Of a stretch of DNA of 8,622 bases, positions 1 through 6,538 are shown piece by piece. Position 1 is the stretch's first letter. Every line of letters begins with the position of its first letter. A program made the translations under genes and the position numbers. Source of the stretch: JBBDMU01 sp040878115 (GTDB taxonomy: Bacteria > Bacteroidota > Rhodothermia > Balneolales > Natronogracilivirgulaceae); NCBI GenBank assembly GCA_040878115.1, contig JBBDMV010000005.1, positions 1 through 8,622 of the forward strand, in the 5' to 3' direction. The notes beneath the pieces are model-generated. The model was not told the DNA's origin, did not search any database, and saw only the letters and a list, made by a program, of their open reading frames with translations.

Positions 1-55
1 TCGGGTTGAAAAACGTGGAACGGGTATTAAACTTCAAATTAACTGGAAAATATAA
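1..55 (+). CDS. C-terminal end of an upstream gene (partial)
   Basis: Reading from base 2, an open frame runs to TAA at 53-55 and encodes about 17 residues ending GIKLQINWKI. Hydrophobic residues alternate with polar ones (I, L, I, W, I), the pattern of an amphipathic beta strand such as the closing strand of an outer-membrane barrel or a TamB-like beta structure. The stop codon directly abuts the ATG of the next gene at 56, which supports a real gene end and an operon with it. The fragment is too short to name a family; the beta-strand reading is inference. Confidence 0.45.
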   Translation, partial: RVEKRGTGIKLQINWKI

Positions 56-742
56 ATGGCACGTCGTCGCAAAAATAGTAATTACACAATCATTATATCA
101 GCAGCAGTAATATTAATTATAGTGGCGGCTGCCTGGGGCTATTTAACTATTTTAGAAGAACCTCAGGAAGAAATGATCATAGAAGCTCATGAGCTCAGCG
201 AGGAGTTCTACGATGGTCCTGACCCGGTGGTTCGTGATTTGTTCGCTTACAGTCGTGAAGGATTATCAAAAAATGAAATTAATGAACGGCTTGATGGCCC
301 TTTCGAACTATTAATTAATGAAGATGATATTACCGCTGATGGACATCCGGAATTTGTTATAATTGAAAAGAATCCGCTTCATCCGACACCTCATCGTTCT
401 CTTCAGGAGGATGGATATACTCAGACTATTGAAGGAATGATTATTTACCAGAGAATGGCTGAATCTATGGTTCCTGTATTTATCCTAACGCCCGAGGAAA
501 TCCAGGATGAACGTGGGAATATATTAATCGGGCAGGTCCGCGCTGACCATGGATATGTTTTTCAGGTATACGATCATGAAGATGATGAGGTTTATTCTCA
601 AGCGGTGAAGTTAATCGATCTTGTTTTATTGGATGAACAGGGGCGAGCCTCAAGTGATGATATTACCGTTTATTGGGATCCGTCTACTGCCCTTTATCGT
701 GCCACAAACACTTTCGGGGCCCCGGGCACATATGCTGAATAA
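56..742 (+). CDS. membrane-anchored protein of unknown function
   Basis: This is a 228-residue protein I do not recognise. It starts with a basic tail (MARRRK), followed by one hydrophobic segment at about residues 11-31. That gives a signal-anchor with the remaining ~195 residues outside the cytoplasm, since no signal-peptidase or lipobox site is evident. The soluble part is acidic. Residues 90-100 (DDITADGHPEF) resemble the calcium-loop/FG-GAP style motif D-x-x-x-D-G-x-P-x-F, and the C-terminal part (DDITVYWDPSTALY, around 198-211) is beta-like. The start is fixed by the upstream stop at 53-55, one codon boundary before the ATG. There is no Shine-Dalgarno sequence. It is probably co-transcribed with the gene that ends at 55. 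The coding call is strong; function is unknown. Confidence 0.85.
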   Translation: MARRRKNSNYTIIISAAVILIIVAAAWGYLTILEEPQEEMIIEAHELSEEFYDGPDPVVRDLFAYSREGLSKNEINERLDGPFELLINEDDITADGHPEFVIIEKNPLHPTPHRSLQEDGYTQTIEGMIIYQRMAESMVPVFILTPEEIQDERGNILIGQVRADHGYVFQVYDHEDDEVYSQAVKLIDLVLLDEQGRASSDDITVYWDPSTALYRATNTFGAPGTYAE

Positions 743-1050
743 ACCATCCGCAAGTTCTTGGTTTCAAGACTTGTAGTTTATCTAAGATGATTGGGGCCTG
801 TTGAGTTATGAGTAAATTATATTAATTAATGTGATGCTATTCCCATGTTGCTTATATTTCAAATTCATAAACGATTACTATTTTCAATGGCGATTTCTGA
901 ATATCCCGCTTCCCAAGCTGAGGATAGAACATGGTGTTCATTTTGACATGGTCAAGAAGGGGAAGTACAGCCTTGCTTAACGAAGCAGTTTTAGCGGGAA
1001 ACAGTCGCCGCAAATGCAGTTTAACCTAATCCAATAAATAAAGCCTGTTT
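743..1050. other. intergenic stretch before the alcohol dehydrogenase gene
   Basis: About 308 bases without a supported gene. An imperfect hairpin at 751-773 (CAAGTTCTTG, then CAAGACTTG) lies just after the upstream stop but has no T-run, so I do not call it a terminator. A perfect palindrome lies at 943-955. Short frames at 887-946 (19 codons plus stop) and 931-1029 (32 codons plus stop) start with ATG, but neither shows recognisable protein features. The remainder is A/T-rich. It probably carries the promoter of the dehydrogenase gene, but I cannot place that promoter securely. Confidence 0.5.
943..955. promoter_or_regulatory. perfect 5-3-5 palindrome, possible operator
   Basis: TTGACATGGTCAA is a perfect inverted repeat with 5-base arms and a 3-base centre, lying 95 bases before the dehydrogenase start. 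Its size and symmetry fit a dimeric helix-turn-helix regulator. The first six bases also match a -35 hexamer (TTGACA), but the best spaced -10 (TACAGC at 966-971) is weak. No second copy occurs in the window. Function is inference. Confidence 0.3.
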
Positions 1051-2265
1051 ATGTTTAGTTTTGATGTTCACATTTCCACACGGATGCTTTTTGGTGCCGA
1101 TCAGGTTGATAAATTTAGCACCCATGTAGCTAGTTTGGGTAAGCGGGTATTCCTGGTTATCGGCAAAAGTGCCGCAAAAAGTTTAGGTTATCTGGATGTA
1201 GTTCAACAACAATTTGAGAAGGTGGACCTGGATGTCCAGGTTTTTCAGGGTATTGGGCCAAACCCGCTGTCAAAGACAATCAATGAAGCAGCCGAACAGG
1301 CCAGGCAATTTGATGCGGATATAGTTGTTGCTCTGGGAGGCGGCTCGGTTATGGATGCCTCAAAATGCATTGCAGCTTTGGTGAAAACAGGAGAGAAAGA
1401 TATTTGGCCGTTTGCTCTGGGCCAGCCTGAGGTTGGTAAATTAACCGGTGCCCTGCCTATTGCAGCCATACCGACTACAGCGGCTACGGCTTCAGAAGTT
1501 ACTCCCAATGCTGTTGTCTCCAATGCGGATATTAAAGGCAAGGCACCGGTGACGGCTAAGTTTTTGAAACCGGTTGTTTGTTGGTTAAATCCTGAGTTTT
1601 CCGTGAACCTTCACGAAAAAACCACTCAAGATGGTGCATCTGATATTTTAAGTCATGTGTTCGAGAATTATCTATTGGGCGGTAACTCCTCACCGTTGGC
1701 TGATCGGTATAGTGAGGGTATTATAGATACGGTCATGAAAACTTTGCCTCAGTTGCTCCGGTGCCCTGACCATGTGTCTCTTCGTGGGGATATGTTATGG
1801 GCATCCTGCCTGGCGTTAAATGGCTTGCAGCAAGCCGGCCGGAAGCCATCTCAGTTTATCCTCCATGCTATGGAACATGCTCTTAGTGGATTTTACCCCG
1901 AACTATCGCATGGAAGAGGACTGGCAACCTTATATCCGGCTTATTTCCGATGGTTACTGGAGAATAACATTGCGCAGGATCGTTTTAATCAGCTGTCCAA
2001 TAGAATTTTCAATTTAGATCTGGCGGATCCTGCTTTTACGGGTTTATCTTTTATTGAGGGGTTCGAAGATTGGCTTAAAACAAATGATATGTATCAGTCC
2101 CTCTCTGACCTGGGGATCACGGAACAATACTTTTCGGAAATAGCTGAATATGCCATTCAAACCTATGGTAAAAACGGGGGACAAAAAACTCTTGGCCCAT
2201 TAGCTCTTAAAGATATTATAAATATTTTTTTGGCTACAGAAAAACAAGCCCAAACCAAGGTTTAA
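1051..2265 (+). CDS. iron-containing alcohol dehydrogenase, YqhD/BdhA type
   Basis: This 404-residue protein is a group III metal-dependent alcohol dehydrogenase that interconverts aldehydes and alcohols with NAD(P)H in the cytosol. The N-terminal nucleotide-binding half carries the dinucleotide motif GGGSVMDASK (96-105) and the family segment PTTAATASEVT (141-151). The C-terminal helical half carries the four expected metal ligands: D198 and H202 (DILSH), H276 (MEHA) and H287 (LSHG). The length is slightly above the roughly 390 residues typical of YqhD. The turn after the first strand (GKSA, 38-41) has no acidic residue, which fits NADPH preference, though that is inference. The ATG is preceded by an A/T-rich leader without Shine-Dalgarno. 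It stands alone, with about 300-base gaps on both sides. The family is confident; the substrate (medium- or short-chain aldehydes, butanal-like) is not shown by the sequence. Confidence 0.93.
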   Translation: MFSFDVHISTRMLFGADQVDKFSTHVASLGKRVFLVIGKSAAKSLGYLDVVQQQFEKVDLDVQVFQGIGPNPLSKTINEAAEQARQFDADIVVALGGGSVMDASKCIAALVKTGEKDIWPFALGQPEVGKLTGALPIAAIPTTAATASEVTPNAVVSNADIKGKAPVTAKFLKPVVCWLNPEFSVNLHEKTTQDGASDILSHVFENYLLGGNSSPLADRYSEGIIDTVMKTLPQLLRCPDHVSLRGDMLWASCLALNGLQQAGRKPSQFILHAMEHALSGFYPELSHGRGLATLYPAYFRWLLENNIAQDRFNQLSNRIFNLDLADPAFTGLSFIEGFEDWLKTNDMYQSLSDLGITEQYFSEIAEYAIQTYGKNGGQKTLGPLALKDIINIFLATEKQAQTKV

Positions 2266-2390
2266 CAATAAAAGGTTAAAATATAGAAAATAACGAGCAA
2301 TAATTTGATTATGCTACTTGTTTCTTTACAAAAATCTCAAAAAGAAGGGTTTTCAGAACTTCAGGAAATCAGTTATATTATTAAATCATG

Positions 2391-2403
2391 TGACTGAAAG
2401 TCA
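2391..2403. promoter_or_regulatory. perfect 5-3-5 palindrome, possible operator
   Basis: TGACTGAAAGTCA is a perfect inverted repeat with 5-base arms around GAA. It lies upstream of the promoter-like elements of the following operon. It has the same 5-3-5 geometry as the palindrome at 943-955 but different arm sequence, so the two need not bind the same protein. It could also be chance in A/T-rich DNA. Confidence 0.22.
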
Positions 2404-2480
2404 TACTGCCCCATTTTCATAAAAATTGCAGGATAATTTTGGCAAAATTTAATTAAAGGTGCGCCTAATTTTGCTATTGT

Positions 2481-2512
2481 CTTGCATATGTGAACAGGTG
2501 CGTGTATTTTCG
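2481..2512 (+). promoter_or_regulatory. candidate Bacteroidota-type promoter for the operon
   Basis: CTTG at 2481-2484 is followed after 20 bases by TATTTTCG at 2505-2512, one base away from the -7 consensus TAnnTTTG. Initiation would fall near 2519, giving a leader of about 50 bases. Two perfect TAATTTTG elements upstream (2434 and 2466) lack a well-spaced -33 partner, so the choice between the three is uncertain. Confidence 0.35.
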
Positions 2513-2567
2513 GATGCAAAGAAAAATTGGTCATTGATCCAACAAGCATAAGAGTCTATAAAAAATA

Positions 2568-3032
2568 ATGAATTCAGATAAACGAAATAACATTCTGACG
2601 ATCTCACTTGCCGTAGTCATCGTCTTCCTTAGTTGGTTTCTTTATGATAGCATAAGAGGCCCTTACCAGGAAGTGCTTGAAATCAGGGAAGTGACTGAAC
2701 AAACACGTCAACGAATGATTAATGTACGCGATGCTCTTATCGCTTATGAACGCGAGGAGGAAGAGTTTCCCGAAAACCTGGATAGTTTGGTTGATTTTTT
2801 AAAAACCAATGAGACGATGCGAAATGAAGGCGCTGAGCTGTTTCAGGAACGCGAGCCTCTGACTTTCAATCCCGATTCTATTATTTATTCTCCACGATCC
2901 GGAGAGCGTTTCAATTATACGCTTGTAGATACCATTCGCCCCAACATTTACCTGCTGGAGGATCCTAATACGGACGATAGGATCGGTGACCTGGAACGAA
3001 CTACTCTGCTGAATGCAACAAGCTGGAATTGA
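2568..3032 (+). CDS. single-pass membrane protein with pseudopilin-like segment
   Basis: This is a 154-residue protein of unknown function. A short positively charged N-terminus (MNSDKRNN) precedes one transmembrane helix at about 9-26, so residues after about 28 should be extracytoplasmic. Residues 46-78 follow a pattern seen in type II secretion major pseudopilins: a helix with DALIAY, then a short loop with FPENLDSLVDFL. There is no prepilin-peptidase G/FTLxE signal. After this come short beta-like stretches (SIIYSPRSGERFNY, 104-117). The stop overlaps a possible TTG start of the next gene and lies 8 bases before its ATG, so the two are translationally close. No Shine-Dalgarno sequence is seen. 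The coding call is strong; the pseudopilin comparison is an inference from pattern only. Confidence 0.85.
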   Translation: MNSDKRNNILTISLAVVIVFLSWFLYDSIRGPYQEVLEIREVTEQTRQRMINVRDALIAYEREEEEFPENLDSLVDFLKTNETMRNEGAELFQEREPLTFNPDSIIYSPRSGERFNYTLVDTIRPNIYLLEDPNTDDRIGDLERTTLLNATSWN

Positions 3033-3040
3033 GGCTTTTG

Positions 3041-3913
3041 ATGCCCGAACCTGCCCCCGTTCTTGGTATTTGTTTTTCCGGAAAGAGGCTTTTATACGCC
3101 GTAGCCAATCCGGAAGCTGGCGGGGAATTATTGCAAGTGGGGTGCATTGATTATGCCTTCGATGTACTGGAGGTATTTGTCAGTCACGATTCGGAGGTGT
3201 TTTCCGGCGTCTATAATGCCATTGGCCAGTTAAATAATGAGTATAATTTTAAGGAAATCCGGCTGCTGACCCTACCCGGGGAGGAATGCTGGACAACCCT
3301 ACCTAAAACAGTTTACGACGAGCAGGGTGATCGTGAAGCCTATCTGGATATACTTACGCATGGTTTTCAAACCAAACCGGCCGAGCCGGTCTGGTACTCC
3401 GTAAGCAACAGGGATTACAAATTGGCATCACTGCGTAATCAAACCTTTCTTAAAAGCCTTGACAGGCTTACGGAAAATATTACAAGCGCTCGTTATTACA
3501 GCGATTTTGAAGTCGGTACTCGCTGGATTGAGCACAGTAAATCAACGGGGTCATTTTTAACTGTTTCCTGCCATAAGAACGTGATTAGTATTTCATCTTT
3601 CATATTGGGCAAGCTTCGGTCAGCTACTTATATCAAGTTTGATGACCTAAATGATCTTCCTTACTTTTGGCTACAAAATGCAGAACATTTATCCTGGCTT
3701 AATGGGCTGTACGACCAGATTCTTGTCTATGGCTATGATTCCTATAAAGTGTTGGAAGTACTCCAGCCGTTTTGGGAAGACAGTGCTCAGGTAGTGAAGA
3801 TGGATACACTGGAAAAGATGCTGGTCAAAGCCAGGGAGGAAACTTACAGTTTCAATTTAGAAGAGGCATTCCCGGCTATTATGTTAGCCATAGGCAAAGA
3901 TAACCAGGATTGA
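3041..3913 (+). CDS. DUF3822-like protein, possible actin-like fold
   Basis: This protein of about 290 residues sits immediately before rsmD. From memory of Bacteroidota genomes, DUF3822 proteins occupy this place and have similar length, and the composition fits. The beginning (VLGICFSGKRLLYAVANP) resembles the first beta hairpin of actin-like ATPase (ASKHA) domains such as PilM. A second strand-like start (SFLTVSCHKNVISISSFILG) occurs in mid-protein, as expected of the duplicated fold. No membrane segment is seen, so it is probably cytoplasmic. I chose ATG 3041 because GAGG at 3031-3034 lies 6 bases upstream. A TTG at 3029, overlapping the preceding stop, would add four residues. The biochemical role is unknown. 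The DUF assignment is moderately sure; the fold is inference. Confidence 0.8.
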   Translation: MPEPAPVLGICFSGKRLLYAVANPEAGGELLQVGCIDYAFDVLEVFVSHDSEVFSGVYNAIGQLNNEYNFKEIRLLTLPGEECWTTLPKTVYDEQGDREAYLDILTHGFQTKPAEPVWYSVSNRDYKLASLRNQTFLKSLDRLTENITSARYYSDFEVGTRWIEHSKSTGSFLTVSCHKNVISISSFILGKLRSATYIKFDDLNDLPYFWLQNAEHLSWLNGLYDQILVYGYDSYKVLEVLQPFWEDSAQVVKMDTLEKMLVKAREETYSFNLEEAFPAIMLAIGKDNQD

Positions 3914-3937
3914 TCTCTTTTCCTTTTTTACTATTTT

Positions 3938-4492
3938 ATGAGAATCATTACCGGCAAACTTAAAGGAAGAAAAATACACCTTCCTAAAAAACTTGATGTT
4001 CGACCTACTACAGATCGTACTAAAGAAAGCATGTTCGGGCTCATTGAAGCTCACAAAGAAATAAAAGAAACGTCTGTTCTGGACCTGTTTGGAGGTAGTG
4101 GAAACCTGGGATTCGAAGCTATTTCACGCGGAGCCGGACATGTTGAGTTTGTTGAAATTGATCTGGCGGCTGTAAATCATATTCAGAAAACCGCAGAGCT
4201 TTTTAAAGTTGAAGATCGGATAGTGGTAAGCCATATGCCGGTCGAAAAGTTTATTCAGAACCGTGATAAGGCGTATGACCTGATATTTGCAGATCCTCCT
4301 TATGATGTTCCGTTTATTGAAGACATGGTTGCTGAAATTTTAAATAATTATTGGCTAAAAGAAACGGGTTGGTTTATTTTAGAGCATGATAAACGACATA
4401 AGTTCGCTGAACATCCTTATTGTGGTTTTTCCAAAGCGTATGGCAGAACTATAGTTTCGATTTTTTATGCTAATCCCGTTTCACCGGATTAA
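3938..4492 (+). CDS. rsmD: 16S rRNA (guanine966-N2)-methyltransferase RsmD
   Basis: This 184-residue protein uses S-adenosylmethionine to methylate N2 of G966 in 16S rRNA during small-subunit assembly. It begins with the family signature MRIITGKLKGRKI and RPTTDRTKESMF (22-33). The SAM-binding motif is DLFGGSGNLGFEA (49-61), and the acidic residue after strand 2 lies in EFVEID (70-75). The N6/N2-methylase catalytic motif DPPY is at 119-122. Length is typical (about 180-200). It starts 24 bases after the DUF3822-like gene and ends 11 bases before coaD, so it lies inside the same operon. The start is the first ATG at the canonical N-terminus. No Shine-Dalgarno sequence is seen. Confidence 0.95.
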   Translation: MRIITGKLKGRKIHLPKKLDVRPTTDRTKESMFGLIEAHKEIKETSVLDLFGGSGNLGFEAISRGAGHVEFVEIDLAAVNHIQKTAELFKVEDRIVVSHMPVEKFIQNRDKAYDLIFADPPYDVPFIEDMVAEILNNYWLKETGWFILEHDKRHKFAEHPYCGFSKAYGRTIVSIFYANPVSPD

Positions 4493-4503
4493 ATTTACCA
4501 AAT

Positions 4504-5007
4504 ATGACCACGCTTTATCCTGGAACATTCGACCCCATCACCTTTGGCCATCTTGATATTTTAGAACGGGCTACCCGTCTTTTTGATAAAGTAATTGTCA
4601 CGGTTGCCGTCAATAATCAGAAAAAATCCGTGTTTACGCCAGCGGAACGTGTAGACTTGATCAAGGCGGTTATCCAGGACCGGCCCTGGGGAAAAAAAGT
4701 AGAAGTGGATCAATTTACCGGCTTACTTGTAAATCATGCCCATCATCATAAAGTGCGCACACTGATTCGCGGAGTACGTCAGGTTTCCGATTTTGAATAT
4801 GAATTTCGGATGGCCCTAATGAACCGGAAACTTGGGCGCGATATCGATACCGTATTTCTCATGCCACGTGAAGAGCTGACCTTTGTTTCAGCCACGATGG
4901 TCCGCGAAGTGGCCTACTGGGAAGGAGATCTTTCCCAATTTGTACCGGAGATGGTGGCAAAGGCATTAACGGCCAAATATTCAGAGATCAGGAACGTAGC
5001 TGATTAG
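4504..5007 (+). CDS. coaD: phosphopantetheine adenylyltransferase CoaD
   Basis: This 167-residue protein catalyses the penultimate step of coenzyme A synthesis, joining 4'-phosphopantetheine and ATP to give dephospho-CoA and pyrophosphate. The nucleotidyltransferase signature is complete: PGTFDPITFGH (6-16) contains the (T/H)xGH motif. NNQKKSVFTPAERVDLI (37-53) and RTLIRGVRQVSDFEYE (85-100) contain the conserved basic residues of the pantetheine and phosphate sites. VSATMVRE (128-135) corresponds to the C-terminal ISSTxVR motif. Length is normal for the family (about 160). It is the last gene of the run that starts at 2568, 11 bases after rsmD. The rsmD-coaD pairing is common in bacteria and supports both calls. 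Confidence 0.97.
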   Translation: MTTLYPGTFDPITFGHLDILERATRLFDKVIVTVAVNNQKKSVFTPAERVDLIKAVIQDRPWGKKVEVDQFTGLLVNHAHHHKVRTLIRGVRQVSDFEYEFRMALMNRKLGRDIDTVFLMPREELTFVSATMVREVAYWEGDLSQFVPEMVAKALTAKYSEIRNVAD

Positions 5008-5098
5008 TCTCTTTGATGCAGGTGTTGGTTTTACCGAATTAAAAAAAAAGATCGTTATCAAATATGGGATAAAACAGAATACAGATATTGGTAGACGA

Positions 5099-5129
5099 TT
5101 TGCGTCTTCAGACCATTTATTTACTTTTG
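5099..5129 (+). promoter_or_regulatory. Bacteroidota-type housekeeping promoter for the aminotransferase
   Basis: TTTG at 5099-5102, exactly 19 bases, then TACTTTTG at 5122-5129 match the -33 (TTTG) and -7 (TAnnTTTG) consensus of Bacteroidota sigma factors at every defined position and with normal spacing. Transcription would start near 5136, leaving a leader of about 60 bases before the ATG at 5197. It lies in the 189-base gap after coaD and suggests that the aminotransferase has its own transcript. Confidence 0.6.
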
Positions 5130-5196
5130 CTGCTTCCACATCTGCTTTTTCCTTACTATTTTACGTCAATAATTAATGATCTTATAATAAAAAAAC

Positions 5197-6390
5197 ATGA
5201 TTGCCGACCGAATCTCCCGTATCTCCCCATCAGAAACCCTGAAAATCACGGCCCTCGCCAAGGAAATGAAACGCTCCGGCAAGTCGGTTATATCTCTGAG
5301 CGCAGGTGAACCCGATTTCAAAACGCCGGGCTATATATGTGAAGCCGCTATCCAGGCCATAAAGGATGGTCATCATGGCTATACCATGAATACTGGAACC
5401 CCTGAATTGCGTGAAGCTATATCAAACAAGATAAAGCGAGATAATAGTACCGACTATAGCCCTGAACAAATTATCGTTTCTAATGGAGCTAAGCAGTCCA
5501 TTGGGTTTTCCCTTCTTGCCACCATTAATCCTGGAGATGAGGTCATCATTCCGGCACCCTACTGGGTATCGTATCCTGAAATGGTTAAGCTTGCTGAAGG
5601 TTCACCCGTTACAATCCGCACGGCCTTCGAGAATGAGTATAAAATAACTCCCGAACAGCTGGAACAAGCCATCACGCCGAAAACCCGGATGCTGATCTTA
5701 TGCTCACCATCCAATCCGACCGGAAGCTGCTACACGCGTGATGAACTTAAAGCTCTGGCCGCTGTTCTCGTTAAACACCCTGAGATTTATATATTGTCGG
5801 ATGAGATTTATGAATATATCGTTTTTGAGAATGATCATGTGAGTATTGGCGAGGTTGAACCTTCTCTGGTACCACAGATTTTACTAATCAACGGATTTTC
5901 AAAAGGTTTTGCCATGACCGGGTGGCGTCTCGGCTATCTTGCTGGTCCGGAAGATGTGGTAAAGGCTGTATCCAAAATCCAGAGCCAGGAGACATCAGCG
6001 CCTTCATCTATTTCTCAAAAAGCAGGTGAAGCTGCTTATACCAACAATCTGGATGAAGTCAGGTCCATGCGTGATCAGTTCAAAAAACGCCGTGATTATC
6101 TTGTAAATGCCCTTCGTGAAATAGATGGTGTGAAGTGTTTTACTCCCCAGGGCGCCTTTTATGCTTTTCCGGATATTTCTACCTATCTCGGCAAAAAAAC
6201 CGCAAGTGGGAAAGCAATGGAGACGTCAACCCAGCTTTGCCTGTATCTGCTCGAAGAGCACGGTGTAGCGCTTGTTCCTGGTGATGCCTTTGGGGAACCA
6301 TCCGGAGCGCGACTTTCGTACGCTGCCTCATTGGAAGATCTGCAGGAAGCTATGAAAAGGTTAAGAGCTGGATTGGTAGCCTTGAAATAG
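5197..6390 (+). CDS. class I aspartate-type aminotransferase, PLP-dependent
   Basis: This 397-residue, fold-type I PLP enzyme most resembles subgroup Ib aspartate aminotransferases, which move the amino group of aspartate to 2-oxoglutarate in the cytosol. Visible motifs, in order, are SAGEPDF (35-41), NGAKQ (96-100), PSNPTG (171-176), and SDEIYEY (201-207, with the aspartate that contacts the PLP ring nitrogen and a tyrosine). NGFSKGFAMTGWRLGY (232-247) contains the Schiff-base lysine K236. ARLSYA (371-376) contains the arginine R372 expected to hold the substrate alpha-carboxylate. Length matches the family. Subgroup Ib enzymes sometimes also use prephenate or aromatic substrates, so the exact specificity is open. 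It is probably monocistronic, expressed from the promoter at 5099-5129. No Shine-Dalgarno sequence is seen. It is often named aspC, but the symbol is left blank because E. coli aspC belongs to another subgroup. Confidence 0.95.
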   Translation: MIADRISRISPSETLKITALAKEMKRSGKSVISLSAGEPDFKTPGYICEAAIQAIKDGHHGYTMNTGTPELREAISNKIKRDNSTDYSPEQIIVSNGAKQSIGFSLLATINPGDEVIIPAPYWVSYPEMVKLAEGSPVTIRTAFENEYKITPEQLEQAITPKTRMLILCSPSNPTGSCYTRDELKALAAVLVKHPEIYILSDEIYEYIVFENDHVSIGEVEPSLVPQILLINGFSKGFAMTGWRLGYLAGPEDVVKAVSKIQSQETSAPSSISQKAGEAAYTNNLDEVRSMRDQFKKRRDYLVNALREIDGVKCFTPQGAFYAFPDISTYLGKKTASGKAMETSTQLCLYLLEEHGVALVPGDAFGEPSGARLSYAASLEDLQEAMKRLRAGLVALK

Positions 6391-6538
6391 GAGGTTTACC
6401 ATAAGTGGGTGATTTTTGCATGCTATGTCTATGAAGATTCCTTTCATTTTATTTTTATCCGTATTTTATAAATTATACCAATTAATTTGAGTTAACGTTT
6501 TTAAGGTCGATTACCAGCTCATCTAAAAATTATAAACA

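Larger units (their letters stand above)
2266..2567. other. intergenic stretch before the DUF3822/rsmD/coaD operon
   Basis: About 302 A/T-rich bases with no supported gene on either strand. No convincing terminator follows the dehydrogenase. The stretch contains a palindrome at 2391-2403 and three Bacteroidota-like -7 elements: TAATTTTG at 2434-2441, TAATTTTG at 2466-2473, and TATTTTCG at 2505-2512. The operon promoter very likely lies here. Confidence 0.5.

Noticed and set aside
751..773. Hairpin CAAGTTCTTG...CAAGACTTG as a terminator for the first gene
   Set aside because: The stem needs a bulge and no T-run follows.
887..1029. Short ATG frames at 887-946 (19 aa) and 931-1029 (32 aa) before the dehydrogenase
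   Set aside because: They are in different frames, have no ribosome site or recognisable composition, and are of a length expected by chance. They were considered as leader peptides but not supported.
1245..1541. 98-codon minus-strand open frame inside the alcohol dehydrogenase gene
   Set aside because: It lies wholly inside a gene with complete catalytic motifs and its translation has no family features, so it is an antisense shadow.
5088..5309. 73-codon plus-strand frame overlapping the start of the aminotransferase
   Set aside because: It begins in the promoter/leader region and runs out of frame through the conserved N-terminus of the aminotransferase. The first half is only a low-complexity L/Y/F stretch from A/T-rich DNA.
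6389..6437. Perfect AGGAGGT at 6389-6395 at the aminotransferase stop, followed by GTG at 6405
   Set aside because: The GTG frame stops after nine codons and nothing credible starts at proper spacing, so the Shine-Dalgarno match is taken as chance.
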